The position numbers were made by a program, and so were the translations under genes. From JBOFOR01 sp051659545 (GTDB taxonomy: Bacteria; Bacillota; Clostridia; Peptostreptococcales; Peptostreptococcaceae), in the NCBI RefSeq assembly GCF_051659545.1, contig NZ_JBOFOR010000139.1, positions 1 to 48,494 on the forward strand: DNA of 48,494 nucleotides, read 5' to 3'. Below, piece by piece: positions 10,241 through 18,296 of the stretch. Below the pieces are notes generated by a model. It was not told the origin of the DNA, ran no database searches, and was given only the letters and a program-made list of their open reading frames with translations. Positions within the stretch are counted from its first letter, which is position 1. Every line of letters starts with the position of its first letter.

Positions 10241-10657
10241 ATGAACAATGTAACTTTAGTAGGTAGATTAACTAGAGACCCTGAACTTAAATACGTAGGA
10301 GATGCACAAACACCAGTACTTGACTTTACAATAGCTATTGATAGAGGCTATAAGGAAACAGAAAATAACACTGATTTTATTGCTATTCAAGTTTGGAATA
10401 AAACAGCAGAAAATTGCGCTAAATACTTAAATAAAGGAAGCTTAGTAGGAATAAATGGACAAATAAGAGTTGAAAAATATAAAAATAAAAATGATGAAAA
10501 TAGATATATAACTAAAGTAAGAGCTAGTAATGTTGAGTTTTTAGGAACTAAGAGAAGCGAAGATTCAAATAAAAATGATAAATATTATGATAGTACTAAA
10601 TTATTTGAAGAAGCAGGAATAAAAACAGATAAAGAAAAACTTGAACTACCATTTTAA
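10241..10657 (+). CDS. single-stranded DNA-binding protein (small SSB paralogue)
   Basis: The OB-fold protein binds and protects single-stranded DNA. The 138 residues open with MNNVTLVGRLTRDPELKY and contain DFTIAIDRGYKE, FIAIQVWNKTAENCAKYLNKGSLVGINGQIRV, typical of bacterial SSB. The C-terminus ends in LELPF. It keeps the final Pro-Phe that binds partner proteins but lacks the usual run of aspartates (DDDIPF type), and the linker is short. It stands alone, not between rpsF and rpsR where the main replication SSB normally sits, so it is probably a second copy. The LexA-like palindrome in its promoter suggests induction by DNA damage. AGAAAGGA lies 7 bases before the ATG. Confidence 0.9.
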   Translation: MNNVTLVGRLTRDPELKYVGDAQTPVLDFTIAIDRGYKETENNTDFIAIQVWNKTAENCAKYLNKGSLVGINGQIRVEKYKNKNDENRYITKVRASNVEFLGTKRSEDSNKNDKYYDSTKLFEEAGIKTDKEKLELPF

Positions 10658-10668
10658 AAAAAATAAGC

Positions 10669-10708
10669 AGGATTAAAACTGGATATATTACAGATTTAAT
10701 CCTTTTCT
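10669..10708 (+). terminator. terminator after ssb
   Basis: Stem AGGATTAAA with TTTAATCCT (10669-10703) followed by T-rich sequence, 11 bases past the stop. Confidence 0.75.
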
Positions 10709-10952
10709 TATAAAAAAATAGATAAATAAATGAACTATTTTTATTAAAAAATTTTAGACAAAACTTATTAATAAAGATAGTTAAAAAACATAATGATTAA
10801 ATAAATTAGGTTAAAATAAAAAATATATTTAAAATCTTAAGTTGACCAGCTTGATAAGGAGTTGTAAGTTTATTTTTTAATGTACAAAAACAAAAAAAGA
10901 ATGTATAATAAAATAATATAAAAGATAAATGTTCGACAAGGGGAGAATTATT

Positions 10953-12218
10953 ATGAAGAAAATGACATTAACAAGTAAGATTTTACTAGGTTTATTATTA
11001 GGGTTTATATTTGGATTAATATTAAATAATAATCCAGCAGGGTATGTAAAAGATAGCTTAATATTAGGCGGGATATTAAAAGTACTAGGTACAGGATTTA
11101 CAGCTGCTATAAAGATGATGGTTGTACCACTAGTGTTTGTATCATTAGTTTGCGGTAGCGCATCAATAGGTGACACAAGAAAATTAGGTAGAATCGGTGG
11201 AAAGACAATGGCATTCTACCTAGGTACTACGGCAGTAGCTATAATTATATCATTAATTTTAGGTAGTGTATTAAAGCCAGGTGAAGGACTAGATATGAGT
11301 AGTATGGCTACTGGAGAAGTAGCTATTGGTGAATCAAAATCAATAGTAGATATAATATTGAATATCATACCAAGTAATCCAATACAAGCATTGGCTAGTG
11401 GAGAAATGTTACAAGTTATATTCTTTGCACTTCTTATAGGGATAGCAATAAATATGGTTGGTAAAAAGGGTGAACAAGTTAAAATACTGTTTGAAAGTGC
11501 AAATGAAATATGTATGAAGATGGTAAATATAATAATGTTATTTGCACCATACGGGGTGTTCTCACTAGTTGCAACTACCTTTGCAACCGTTGGAACAGAT
11601 GCAATGCTTGCATTATTTAAATATGTATTAGTAGTTTTACTTGGATTATTAATACATATAACAGTAGTTTACGGGGGATTATTTAAAATATTTACAAGAC
11701 AAAAAATTATGCCATTCTTAAAGAAATTCACAAGAGTTGCAGCGGTTACTTTTTCTACAGCATCAAGTAATGCTTCAGTTCCAGTAAGTTTAGATATTAT
11801 GGAAGAATTAGGGGTAGGTAAATCTACAAGATCCTTTACAATACCTATGGGAGCTACTATAAATATGGATGGAACAGCTATTATGCAAGGAGTTGCAGCA
11901 TTATTTATAGCTCAAATATATGGAGTAGAATTAGGCATGAATGAAATGGCAACTATAGTACTTACAGCTACACTAGCATCAATAGGAACAGCGGGGGTTC
12001 CAGGTGTAGGAATGATAATGTTATCTATGGTATTACAGTCTGTAGGGCTACCATTAGAGGGAATAGGATTAATAATGGGAGTAGAGAGAATAATAGATAT
12101 GTTTAGGACAACGGTAAACGTAATGGGGGACAATATTTGTACGTTAATAGTAGCGAATAGCGAAAAAGATTTAAATATAGAAGCATATAGTCAAGAAATA
12201 AAACAAAAAATAGCATAA
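10953..12218 (+). CDS. dicarboxylate/amino acid:cation symporter (DAACS family)
   Basis: This membrane carrier couples uptake of an acidic amino acid or dicarboxylate (glutamate/aspartate type) to Na+ or H+. The 421-residue protein has the family landmarks: the serine-rich hairpin in AVTFSTASSNASVPVSL, the NMDGTAIM motif in TM7, and AGVPGVGMIMLSMVL in the second re-entrant loop. It then has GVERIIDMFRTTVNVMGDN, where the D and N residues bind substrate. About eight helices are expected. I chose ATG 10953 over the upstream in-frame ATG 10929 because the GGGGAG site sits 8 bases before 10953 and inside the longer version. It is monocistronic, with a terminator behind it. Exact substrate is not decided by sequence. 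Confidence 0.92.
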   Translation: MKKMTLTSKILLGLLLGFIFGLILNNNPAGYVKDSLILGGILKVLGTGFTAAIKMMVVPLVFVSLVCGSASIGDTRKLGRIGGKTMAFYLGTTAVAIIISLILGSVLKPGEGLDMSSMATGEVAIGESKSIVDIILNIIPSNPIQALASGEMLQVIFFALLIGIAINMVGKKGEQVKILFESANEICMKMVNIIMLFAPYGVFSLVATTFATVGTDAMLALFKYVLVVLLGLLIHITVVYGGLFKIFTRQKIMPFLKKFTRVAAVTFSTASSNASVPVSLDIMEELGVGKSTRSFTIPMGATINMDGTAIMQGVAALFIAQIYGVELGMNEMATIVLTATLASIGTAGVPGVGMIMLSMVLQSVGLPLEGIGLIMGVERIIDMFRTTVNVMGDNICTLIVANSEKDLNIEAYSQEIKQKIA

Positions 12219-12253
12219 TGATATAAACTCAATACAAAGAAGTATTACAAAGA

Positions 12254-12289
12254 GGATTAGTCTTTTTACAGAGATTAATCCTTTTTTTT
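12254..12289 (+). terminator. terminator after the DAACS symporter
   Basis: Stem GGATTAGTCT with AGATTAATCC (one G-U pair) followed by eight T. Confidence 0.85.
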
Positions 12290-12290
12290 A

Positions 12291-12347
12291 TGCAATGAAC
12301 AGAGTTGTTGGCGAAATGAAGTACTTAGCTGACCAGTCGCTCAAGTT
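12291..12347 (-). repeat. dispersed intergenic repeat, copy 1
   Basis: Read on the minus strand, this stretch (CTTGAGCGACTGGTCAGC, then ACTTCATTTCGCCAAC and ACTCTG) resembles 44658-44713 on the plus strand (CTTGAG, ACTTCATATCTCCAAC, GCTCTG in the same order). It is unusually GC-rich against its surroundings and does not code. It lies directly after the symporter terminator. Confidence 0.6.
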
Positions 12348-12443
12348 AAGAAAATTTTATAACTAATAAAATTTTATATTAACCTTTATTAAACAAGCAT
12401 ATAAATAATTAGGATTAAAATAATTATTTATATGGAGGAGAAT

Positions 12444-13514
12444 ATGAGTAAGTACGGTAACATTAAGGAAATTATAAAATTTACAGGAACCTATATTTCT
12501 GTGTGTATAGGTTCAGGGTTTGCAACTGGGCAAGAAATAATGCAGTTTTTTTCAGCACATGGAATACTAAGTATTTTTTCTAGCTTAGTATGTATGATAA
12601 TAATGGCTTATTGTGGAGCGAGTTTGTTAGCAATAGGTAAAGAAAATAATTTTAAATCAAGTAGTGATATATTTACATATTTATGTGGAAAATGGGTAGG
12701 GAGTTTTTTTAAAATATTTATGCCTGTATTTTTCTTATGCAGTTTTGTAGTTATGATATCTGGTGCTGGAGCTTCTATAAATCAATACTATGGTATAGAA
12801 AAAAATATAGGAGCCTTAATTTTAGCTATATTCACATTAGGTTCAGTTTTATTAGGAATAAATAAAGTAATTGATATATTAGGAAATATAGGACCGATAA
12901 TAGCGATAGTAGCAATTGGTGTAGGTATTGTAACTGTAGCAAGAAACTATGAGATGCTTAGCAGTGCAAATGAAATAATTTCAACTTTAAATGTAACTAA
13001 AGCGGTAGGCAATTGGTGGATGACGGGAATTATATACAGTGGATTAAACTTAATAATAGCCACACCTTTTTTAGTGGGAGTAGGATCAACAGCTAAAAAT
13101 AAAAAAAATTGCATATGGGGAGGAATTCTTGGAGGTGTAATTTTTATGATAGCAGCGATATCTTTAAATCTAGGAATTATTTCTGATATACAAAATGTGT
13201 ATATAAAAGAAATACCGACACTATATATGGCTGATAAGATAGGGTCTGTAGTAGGTGTAATATTCTCTTTTATGCTTATAGCTGGGATTTACACAACCGC
13301 AGTACCTTTACTGTGGAGTATATGTACAAACTTCGCAGAAGAAAATAGCCGAAAATTTGTAACAATTGCTGTATTATGTTCAATATTAGGATTTGTAGGA
13401 GGTAGATTACCATTTTCTATGTTAGTAAACTTTATATATCCATTGGCTGGTTTGTTTGGAGTTGTAATAATAATATCTATATTTATTAAAAATTGTATTA
13501 AGCTAATTCGCTAA
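12444..13514 (+). CDS. YkvI-like integral membrane protein, putative transporter
   Basis: This polytopic membrane protein has about ten hydrophobic segments and opens with FTGTYISVCIGSGFATGQEIMQFF, a signature of the uncharacterised YkvI family (COG3949), which looks related to amino acid-polyamine-type carriers. Its function is unknown. The glycine-broken first helix (GSGFATGQE) suggests a LeuT-like unwound TM1, but that is inference. I chose ATG 12444 because GGAGGAG lies at 12434-12440, inside the longer reading from 12432. It is 356 residues long. It follows the DAACS symporter but is separated from it by a terminator and a repeat, so it is likely a separate transcript. Confidence 0.8.
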   Translation: MSKYGNIKEIIKFTGTYISVCIGSGFATGQEIMQFFSAHGILSIFSSLVCMIIMAYCGASLLAIGKENNFKSSSDIFTYLCGKWVGSFFKIFMPVFFLCSFVVMISGAGASINQYYGIEKNIGALILAIFTLGSVLLGINKVIDILGNIGPIIAIVAIGVGIVTVARNYEMLSSANEIISTLNVTKAVGNWWMTGIIYSGLNLIIATPFLVGVGSTAKNKKNCIWGGILGGVIFMIAAISLNLGIISDIQNVYIKEIPTLYMADKIGSVVGVIFSFMLIAGIYTTAVPLLWSICTNFAEENSRKFVTIAVLCSILGFVGGRLPFSMLVNFIYPLAGLFGVVIIISIFIKNCIKLIR

Positions 13515-13661
13515 CATACTCACATGTTAATTATATTTGAGATTGTAGATAGTGAAGCAGATATAATAATTGCTTTAACAGGAGAATAACTATGGATATA
13601 CTATAAAAGACAAATAAACTATGGTAATATATTTACATAATTAAACAAAAGGAGAATATTT

Positions 13662-14531
13662 ATGAAAAAACAATTAGAAATAGATTATTCATTTGGATAT
13701 GTATATGATAAAAGTAAGTTAATAATAATGTATCCAGTAGGAACTAATGTTATGGACTTAGAAGAGTATGAAATGGAAGTAGAAGTAGCATTTTTAGAAG
13801 ATGGAATAGAAACAGCCTTTGAAGAAAGTGATATAAAAGAAGCTAATGAAACCATGAAGCCTTTAGAAATGTTTTTAATGAAGCCTAATAAAATAATACC
13901 ATTTGTAACTAGTATAAAGAATGAAGAAACTAAGGAAGAATTAACAAAACTTATGGATGAATTTGATGAAGAACATGAAATAAAAGAAAATTACATAAAA
14001 AAAGGATATGAAATAAAAGATGTATATCATGTTTTTCAAAATGTAGCTAGCTATGTACCTAAAGAAAACTTAGAAACTTTAAATATACTAAAAATAGAAA
14101 AAGCAAAGTTTGATATGGATAGTTTCTTAAAAACAATTAAAGAAAACTTAGATGAAGCTATAGAGACTAAAAAAATACCTGTATCTATGGTAAAAAGTGA
14201 TATTGCAAATAGACTTTACATAAAAGCAGATAAAGGTGAGCCTAAAAATAAATATGTAGTATTTGCAGTAGATATAAATACTTACTCAAAAGGAATATTA
14301 TGTGCAGATAAGAGTATTGTTGAAGATGAAGATGCTGATATGGGAGATTTAGAAATATTAGCGACTAGAGATGCTGGATACTTAATTGAGGAAAATGAAG
14401 GATACATAACTTTCAAAGTAGCAAATTATAATAGTGAAACTCCAAATAATCGTGAAATTGCCCAAATAGTTGATTATAGTGGTATATATAAGACTAAAAT
14501 GATAGAATTTGTTAATAAATTTATAAAATAG
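13662..14531 (+). CDS. unrecognised acidic cytoplasmic protein
   Basis: I do not recognise this 289-residue protein. It has no signal peptide, no membrane segment and no nucleotide-binding motif. It is strongly acidic with many Glu/Lys, and has a charged middle (about residues 85-125, EETKEELTKLMDEFDEEHEIKEN) that could be helical or coiled. The C-terminal part (from about 175) looks like a mixed alpha/beta domain (RLYIKADKGEPKNKYVVFAVDINTYSKGILCADKS). The ATG is preceded by AAAGGAG at a good distance and codon use matches its neighbours, so it is a real gene. It ends at a GAAA-tetraloop hairpin shared with the convergent repeat-protein gene. Confidence 0.7.
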   Translation: MKKQLEIDYSFGYVYDKSKLIIMYPVGTNVMDLEEYEMEVEVAFLEDGIETAFEESDIKEANETMKPLEMFLMKPNKIIPFVTSIKNEETKEELTKLMDEFDEEHEIKENYIKKGYEIKDVYHVFQNVASYVPKENLETLNILKIEKAKFDMDSFLKTIKENLDEAIETKKIPVSMVKSDIANRLYIKADKGEPKNKYVVFAVDINTYSKGILCADKSIVEDEDADMGDLEILATRDAGYLIEENEGYITFKVANYNSETPNNREIAQIVDYSGIYKTKMIEFVNKFIK

Positions 14532-14549
14532 TTTTAATATAATTAAGAA

Positions 14550-14571
14550 AAGCTCTCAGAAATGAGAGCTT
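14550..14571. terminator. bidirectional terminator between convergent genes
   Basis: Nine-base-pair stem AAGCTCTCA / TGAGAGCTT closed by a GAAA tetraloop. It lies 18 bases after one stop and 10 bases from the other, with AT-rich flanks on both sides. Confidence 0.8.
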
Positions 14572-14581
14572 AATTTATATT

Positions 14582-14908
14582 TTATCTAGTTCCATGAATT
14601 AATAATAAATATGCACTTCCAGCGGTAAATGTATTATCTCCATCCATCCTAGCAATAATAGATTTGTTATCGTATACAAAACCGTTTTCATCAACCTTAC
14701 CAATAGGGTTATTATGAATAGGGTCATTATGAATTACTCCATTTTCATCAACTCTACCAATAGGATAATTAATCTTGTTATAAATTACTCCATTTTCATC
14801 AACCTTACCAACTGGACAATTATGATAGATGTGATTGTGAACCACATTATCAGAATCTAATCGTGCAATACTTCTTACATTATAAGGATATTTTACCATT
14901 TCTACCAT
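14582..14908 (-). CDS. five-repeat beta-flower-like protein
   Basis: The 108-residue protein is built from five short repeats of about 17-20 residues. Each has the core (I/V)(G/A)(K/R)(V/L/M)D-(E/S/G)-(N/D) followed by a strand and an Asn/His-rich turn: IARLDSDNVV, VGKVDENGVI, IGRVDENGVI, IGKVDENGFV, IARMDGDNTF. Five equal blades suggest a closed small beta-propeller like the described 4-/5-fold beta-flower proteins; function unknown. Repeats 2 and 3 are nearly identical in DNA (14732-14752 and 14783-14803), so this part expanded recently. ATG 14908 is chosen over GTG 14917 because AAAGGTGG (14918-14925) leaves 9 bases to the ATG. No signal peptide is seen. Confidence 0.72.
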   Translation of the reverse strand: MVEMVKYPYNVRSIARLDSDNVVHNHIYHNCPVGKVDENGVIYNKINYPIGRVDENGVIHNDPIHNNPIGKVDENGFVYDNKSIIARMDGDNTFTAGSAYLLLIHGTR

Positions 14909-15252
14909 AGAGAACACCCACCTTTGAGCAAAAAATTTATTGTTTTTTAATAAATTCTACAAATAAAAAAACAATCCTTTTAAAAATGATAAAAATACAT
15001 AATACAGGAAAAGAATACAAAATTCATAATTCACACAAAGTAAAAGTAAAAAAATAAAATTAAGTTTAATAAAAAACATTGACAAAAATGTATAAAAATG
15101 TAATTATTAAAATAACAATTAAAATATTACTTTAAAATAGTACAGAGAGACTAAAAAGAAAAAAAATGGTTAAATTAATAGAAATAACTACTATCCTTTT
15201 ATCTTTTTTGATAAAAGGATTTTTTTAAAGTGATAGATTTGGAGGTAGTGAC
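14909..15252 (+). promoter_or_regulatory. intergenic region with promoter and leader terminator for the BMP lipoprotein gene
   Basis: This 344-bp gap holds the ribosome binding site of the minus-strand repeat gene at its left edge. It also has a candidate promoter for the lipoprotein gene (TTGACA 15079-15084, AATTAT-like -10 near 15102-15107). An intrinsic terminator lies in the leader: ATCCTTTTATC / GATAAAAGGAT (15193-15220) plus six T, only 26 bases before the start codon. The position suggests attenuation, but I do not recognise a riboswitch or T-box motif. Otherwise it is AT-rich with no coding signal. Confidence 0.5.
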
Positions 15253-16284
15253 ATGAAATTTAAAAAGTTAGCAGCATTAGCAATGACAGCTGTAGTATCA
15301 ACATCTCTATTAGTAGGGTGTTCAAACAAAGATGACAAAAAAGTAGAAGATGGTAAAAAGAAAATTACAATAGCTATGATAACAGATGTAGCTGGAGTAA
15401 ATGACCAAAGTTTTAATCAAAGTGCATGGGAAGGTCTTGAAAAAGCTAAAGAGGAATTAGGGGTTAATGTTAAGTACTTAGAATCTAGACAAGATTCAGA
15501 TTATGCAACTAATATAGAAACTTTAGTGGATGAAGAAGTTGATTTAATACTTGGAGTAGGAATGAAATTAGCTCCAGCTATAGAAGAAGGGGCTAAGCAA
15601 TACCCAGATCAAAAATTCGTATTAGTAGATGAAGCTGCATCAGCAGAACTTACTAACGTAAAAAGTATATTATTTAATGCGCAAGAATCTGCTTACTTAG
15701 CAGGATTAGTTGCAGGGAAAATGACTAAAACAAATAATGTAGGATTTATAGGTGGAATGGAGTTACCAGTTATAGATACATTTAAATATGGATATATGGC
15801 AGGAGTAAAGGAAGCAAATCCAGAAGCTCAAATACAAACTCAATTTGCAAACTCATTTACAGATCAAGCTAAAGGTAAAGCTATAGCAGCTCAGATGTTT
15901 ACAAAAGGTTCAGATATAGTATTTACAGCTGGTGGAGATGTTGGAACTGGTGCTATAGAAGCAGCTAAAGAAATGGGTAAATATTCAATCGGTGTCGATA
16001 GAGATCAAAGTAACGTAGCACCAGAAACAGTAATAACTTCAGCAATAAAAAGAGTTGATGTAGGTGTATTTGAAACAGTTAAAGAATTCGTAGAAGGTAA
16101 GTTTGCAGGTGGAAAAACTGTAGTTTATGGATTAGATCAAAATGCAGTAGGTATACCAGAGTCTACTAAAAACTTAGTAGATCAAGAAATAATAGACTAT
16201 GTAAATGATGCAACTGAAAAATTAAAGAGTGGAGAATTAAAAGCTCCTAAGAATGAAGAAGAATATAATGCTATGGTAAAATAG
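15253..16284 (+). CDS. BMP/PnrA-family substrate-binding lipoprotein
   Basis: This is the extracytoplasmic binding protein of an ABC uptake system of the BMP (basic membrane protein/PnrA/Med) type, whose characterised members bind nucleosides. The N-terminus is a lipoprotein signal (KKLAALAMTAVVSTSLLVGC) with the lipidated cysteine at residue 23. The mature part has ITIAMITDVAGVNDQSFNQSAWEG and GFIGGMELPVIDTFKYGYMAGV, both typical. The 343-residue length is normal. The gene stands alone: no ATPase or permease genes follow, though these usually form an operon with it, so it must use components coded elsewhere. AGATTTGGAGG precedes the ATG, and a terminator-like hairpin in the leader may regulate it. 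Confidence 0.9.
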   Translation: MKFKKLAALAMTAVVSTSLLVGCSNKDDKKVEDGKKKITIAMITDVAGVNDQSFNQSAWEGLEKAKEELGVNVKYLESRQDSDYATNIETLVDEEVDLILGVGMKLAPAIEEGAKQYPDQKFVLVDEAASAELTNVKSILFNAQESAYLAGLVAGKMTKTNNVGFIGGMELPVIDTFKYGYMAGVKEANPEAQIQTQFANSFTDQAKGKAIAAQMFTKGSDIVFTAGGDVGTGAIEAAKEMGKYSIGVDRDQSNVAPETVITSAIKRVDVGVFETVKEFVEGKFAGGKTVVYGLDQNAVGIPESTKNLVDQEIIDYVNDATEKLKSGELKAPKNEEEYNAMVK

Positions 16285-16296
16285 TTAAAATAAAGT

Positions 16297-16332
16297 GATG
16301 TAGATAAAAATTATTATCTACATCTTTTTTTT
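16297..16332 (+). terminator. terminator after the BMP lipoprotein gene
   Basis: Ten-base-pair stem GATGTAGATA / TATCTACATC followed by eight T. Confidence 0.9.
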
Positions 16333-16522
16333 GTTTAATTTTATATTATATAATTAATAATATTCATAGCTTGTAATTAAATTAGGCTGAATTGTTAAAA
16401 CTAGAATTAAGATAAATTTTTAGATGAAAAATATAATAAGGAGTTTATTTGACTAAATGAAAATAAAAAAAGTATTTTATTATATAAATAATGTGAGTAA
16501 ATAGAATGAGAGGTAATTAAAA

Positions 16523-18184
16523 ATGGATAGTACAAAGGTTAAAGTTATTCCTTTAGGTGGGCTTGGGGAAATAGGCAAAAATATAACTGCAATAGAATAT
16601 GAAGATGAAATAATTGTAATAGATTGTGGCATATCTTTTCCAGATGAAGATATGTACGGAATTGATTTAGTAATACCCGACATAAAGTATTTACTAGAAA
16701 ATAAAGATAAGGTAAAAGGCTTATTTTTGACACATGGTCATGAAGATCATATAGGTGCAATTCCTTATATTTTAAAACAATTAAATATGACAGTGTACGG
16801 AACTAAGTTAACACTTGGGTTAGTAAAAAATAAATTAGAAGAGCATAAGATGGTATCAAAGACTAAACTAAGACCTGTTAGACCAGGAGATTCCATTAAA
16901 CTTGAAAAAATAAAGGTTGAATTCATAAGAGTTACTCATAGTATAGCAGAATCTTGTGCACTGGCTATACACACACCTATAGGAATTATTTTACATACAG
17001 GAGATTTTAAAATAGACTATACGCCTATAGATGGTAGATTAATGGATTTAAGACGAATTTCAGCTTTAGGAAAAAAAGGCGTATTACTTTTGATGGCTGA
17101 TAGCACCAATGTAGAAAGACATGGGCATTCTCTTTCGGAAAAGACAATAGGAGAAACCTTGATACGAATTTTATCAAATGCAAAAGGTAGAGTTATTGTA
17201 GCTACTTTTGCTTCAAATATTCATAGAATGCAACAAATTGCAAATGCCTCATTGATTTATGATAGAAAAATTGTGTTTAGTGGAAGAAGCATGCAGAATA
17301 TATCACAAGTAGCAATGAAACTTGGATATCTTCATATACCAGAAGAATCTATAATAGAGATGGACCAAATAGGACAATATCCAAGTAATAAAATAACAAT
17401 AATAACAACTGGTAGTCAAGGTGAACCAATGGCTGGGCTTTCTAGAATAGCATATGGATCACATAGAAATATATATATAGAACCTGATGATTTAGTTATA
17501 ATATCGGCTTCTCCAATACCTGGAAATGATAAACTAGTATCTAGGATGATTAACCAATTATTTAGAAAAGGTGTAGAAGTAATTTATGAAGATTTAGAAG
17601 AAATACATGTATCAGGGCATGCTTATCAAGAAGAACTAAAATTAATTCATACTTTAGTTAAACCAAAATACTTTATGCCTGTTCATGGAGAGTATAGGCA
17701 CTTAAAACATCATAGTGATTTAGCTGTTAAATTAGGTATGGATAAATCTGATGTGTTTACATTAGAAACTGGACAAGTACTTGAGATATCTAAAGACAAG
17801 GTTAATGCATCAAAAAAAGTTCACACAGGAGTAATATTTGTAGATGGAATAGGTGTTGGTGATGTAGGCAATATAGTTCTTAGAGATAGAAGAGATTTAG
17901 CGAGAGATGGTATGGTAACCATAGTTGTAGCTATAAATAAAGAAAGTTATAGTATAGTTTCAGGTCCAGACGTTATAACAAGAGGATTCATATATGCTAG
18001 AGAAGCAGAAGATTTAATAAATAAAATAAAAGAAATTTCAAAGCAAGAAATAGAAGCGTGCTTAAAGAATAATATTATGGAATGGCAAGTGTTAAAAAAT
18101 AACGTAAAAAAGTCAGTAGAGCATCTTTTATACCATAAGACAAAGAGAAGACCAAGTGTGTTTACTATAATAATGGAAGTTTAG
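16523..18184 (+). CDS. ribonuclease J
   Basis: This is an mRNA- and rRNA-processing enzyme with 5'-3' exonuclease and endonuclease activity, in the metallo-beta-lactamase/beta-CASP family. The 553-residue protein has the metal motif THGHEDHIG (H71, H73, D75, H76), HTGDFKID, the beta-CASP motif region LLMADSTNVERHGHS, and MPVHGEYRHLKHH near residue 390. The C-terminal domain (about 450-553) is present, so length is normal. Its own promoter is plausible upstream (TTGACT 16449-16454 with TATTTT 16473-16478). GAGAGG precedes the ATG. It could be either the J1 or J2 paralogue, so I leave the symbol blank. Confidence 0.93.
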   Translation: MDSTKVKVIPLGGLGEIGKNITAIEYEDEIIVIDCGISFPDEDMYGIDLVIPDIKYLLENKDKVKGLFLTHGHEDHIGAIPYILKQLNMTVYGTKLTLGLVKNKLEEHKMVSKTKLRPVRPGDSIKLEKIKVEFIRVTHSIAESCALAIHTPIGIILHTGDFKIDYTPIDGRLMDLRRISALGKKGVLLLMADSTNVERHGHSLSEKTIGETLIRILSNAKGRVIVATFASNIHRMQQIANASLIYDRKIVFSGRSMQNISQVAMKLGYLHIPEESIIEMDQIGQYPSNKITIITTGSQGEPMAGLSRIAYGSHRNIYIEPDDLVIISASPIPGNDKLVSRMINQLFRKGVEVIYEDLEEIHVSGHAYQEELKLIHTLVKPKYFMPVHGEYRHLKHHSDLAVKLGMDKSDVFTLETGQVLEISKDKVNASKKVHTGVIFVDGIGVGDVGNIVLRDRRDLARDGMVTIVVAINKESYSIVSGPDVITRGFIYAREAEDLINKIKEISKQEIEACLKNNIMEWQVLKNNVKKSVEHLLYHKTKRRPSVFTIIMEV

Positions 18185-18195
18185 CAAAGATAAAT

Positions 18196-18224
18196 AGAGA
18201 TAGATTAAAATATAATCTATCTCT
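18196..18224 (+). terminator. terminator after RNase J
   Basis: Eleven-base-pair stem AGAGATAGATT / AATCTATCTCT with a 7-base loop; the T run after it is weak. Confidence 0.7.
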
Positions 18225-18230
18225 ATCTTA

Positions 18231-18258
18231 TTGTCACTAAAATACGTTGTGTTATACT
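18231..18258 (+). promoter_or_regulatory. promoter of the ABC transporter operon
   Basis: TTGTCA (18231-18236), a 16-base spacer and TATACT (18253-18258), 39 bases before the ATPase start. Confidence 0.6.
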
Positions 18259-18296
18259 TAATTAAAAGAACAAACACAGAATAGGGGTAGTCGAAA

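Noticed and set aside
10835..10880. Third copy of the dispersed repeat
   Set aside because: It shares only a GACCAG block and a nearby CTTA with the 12.3-kb copy; order and spacing of the other blocks do not match.
10877..11176. Minus-strand open frame overlapping the start of the DAACS symporter
   Set aside because: It mirrors the hydrophobic codons of the sense gene and lacks start signals.
13515..13661. Short open stretch reading LIIFEIVDSEADIIIALTGE before a stop
   Set aside because: It has no start codon or ribosome binding site and only about 20 residues; it could be a gene scar but is equally likely chance.
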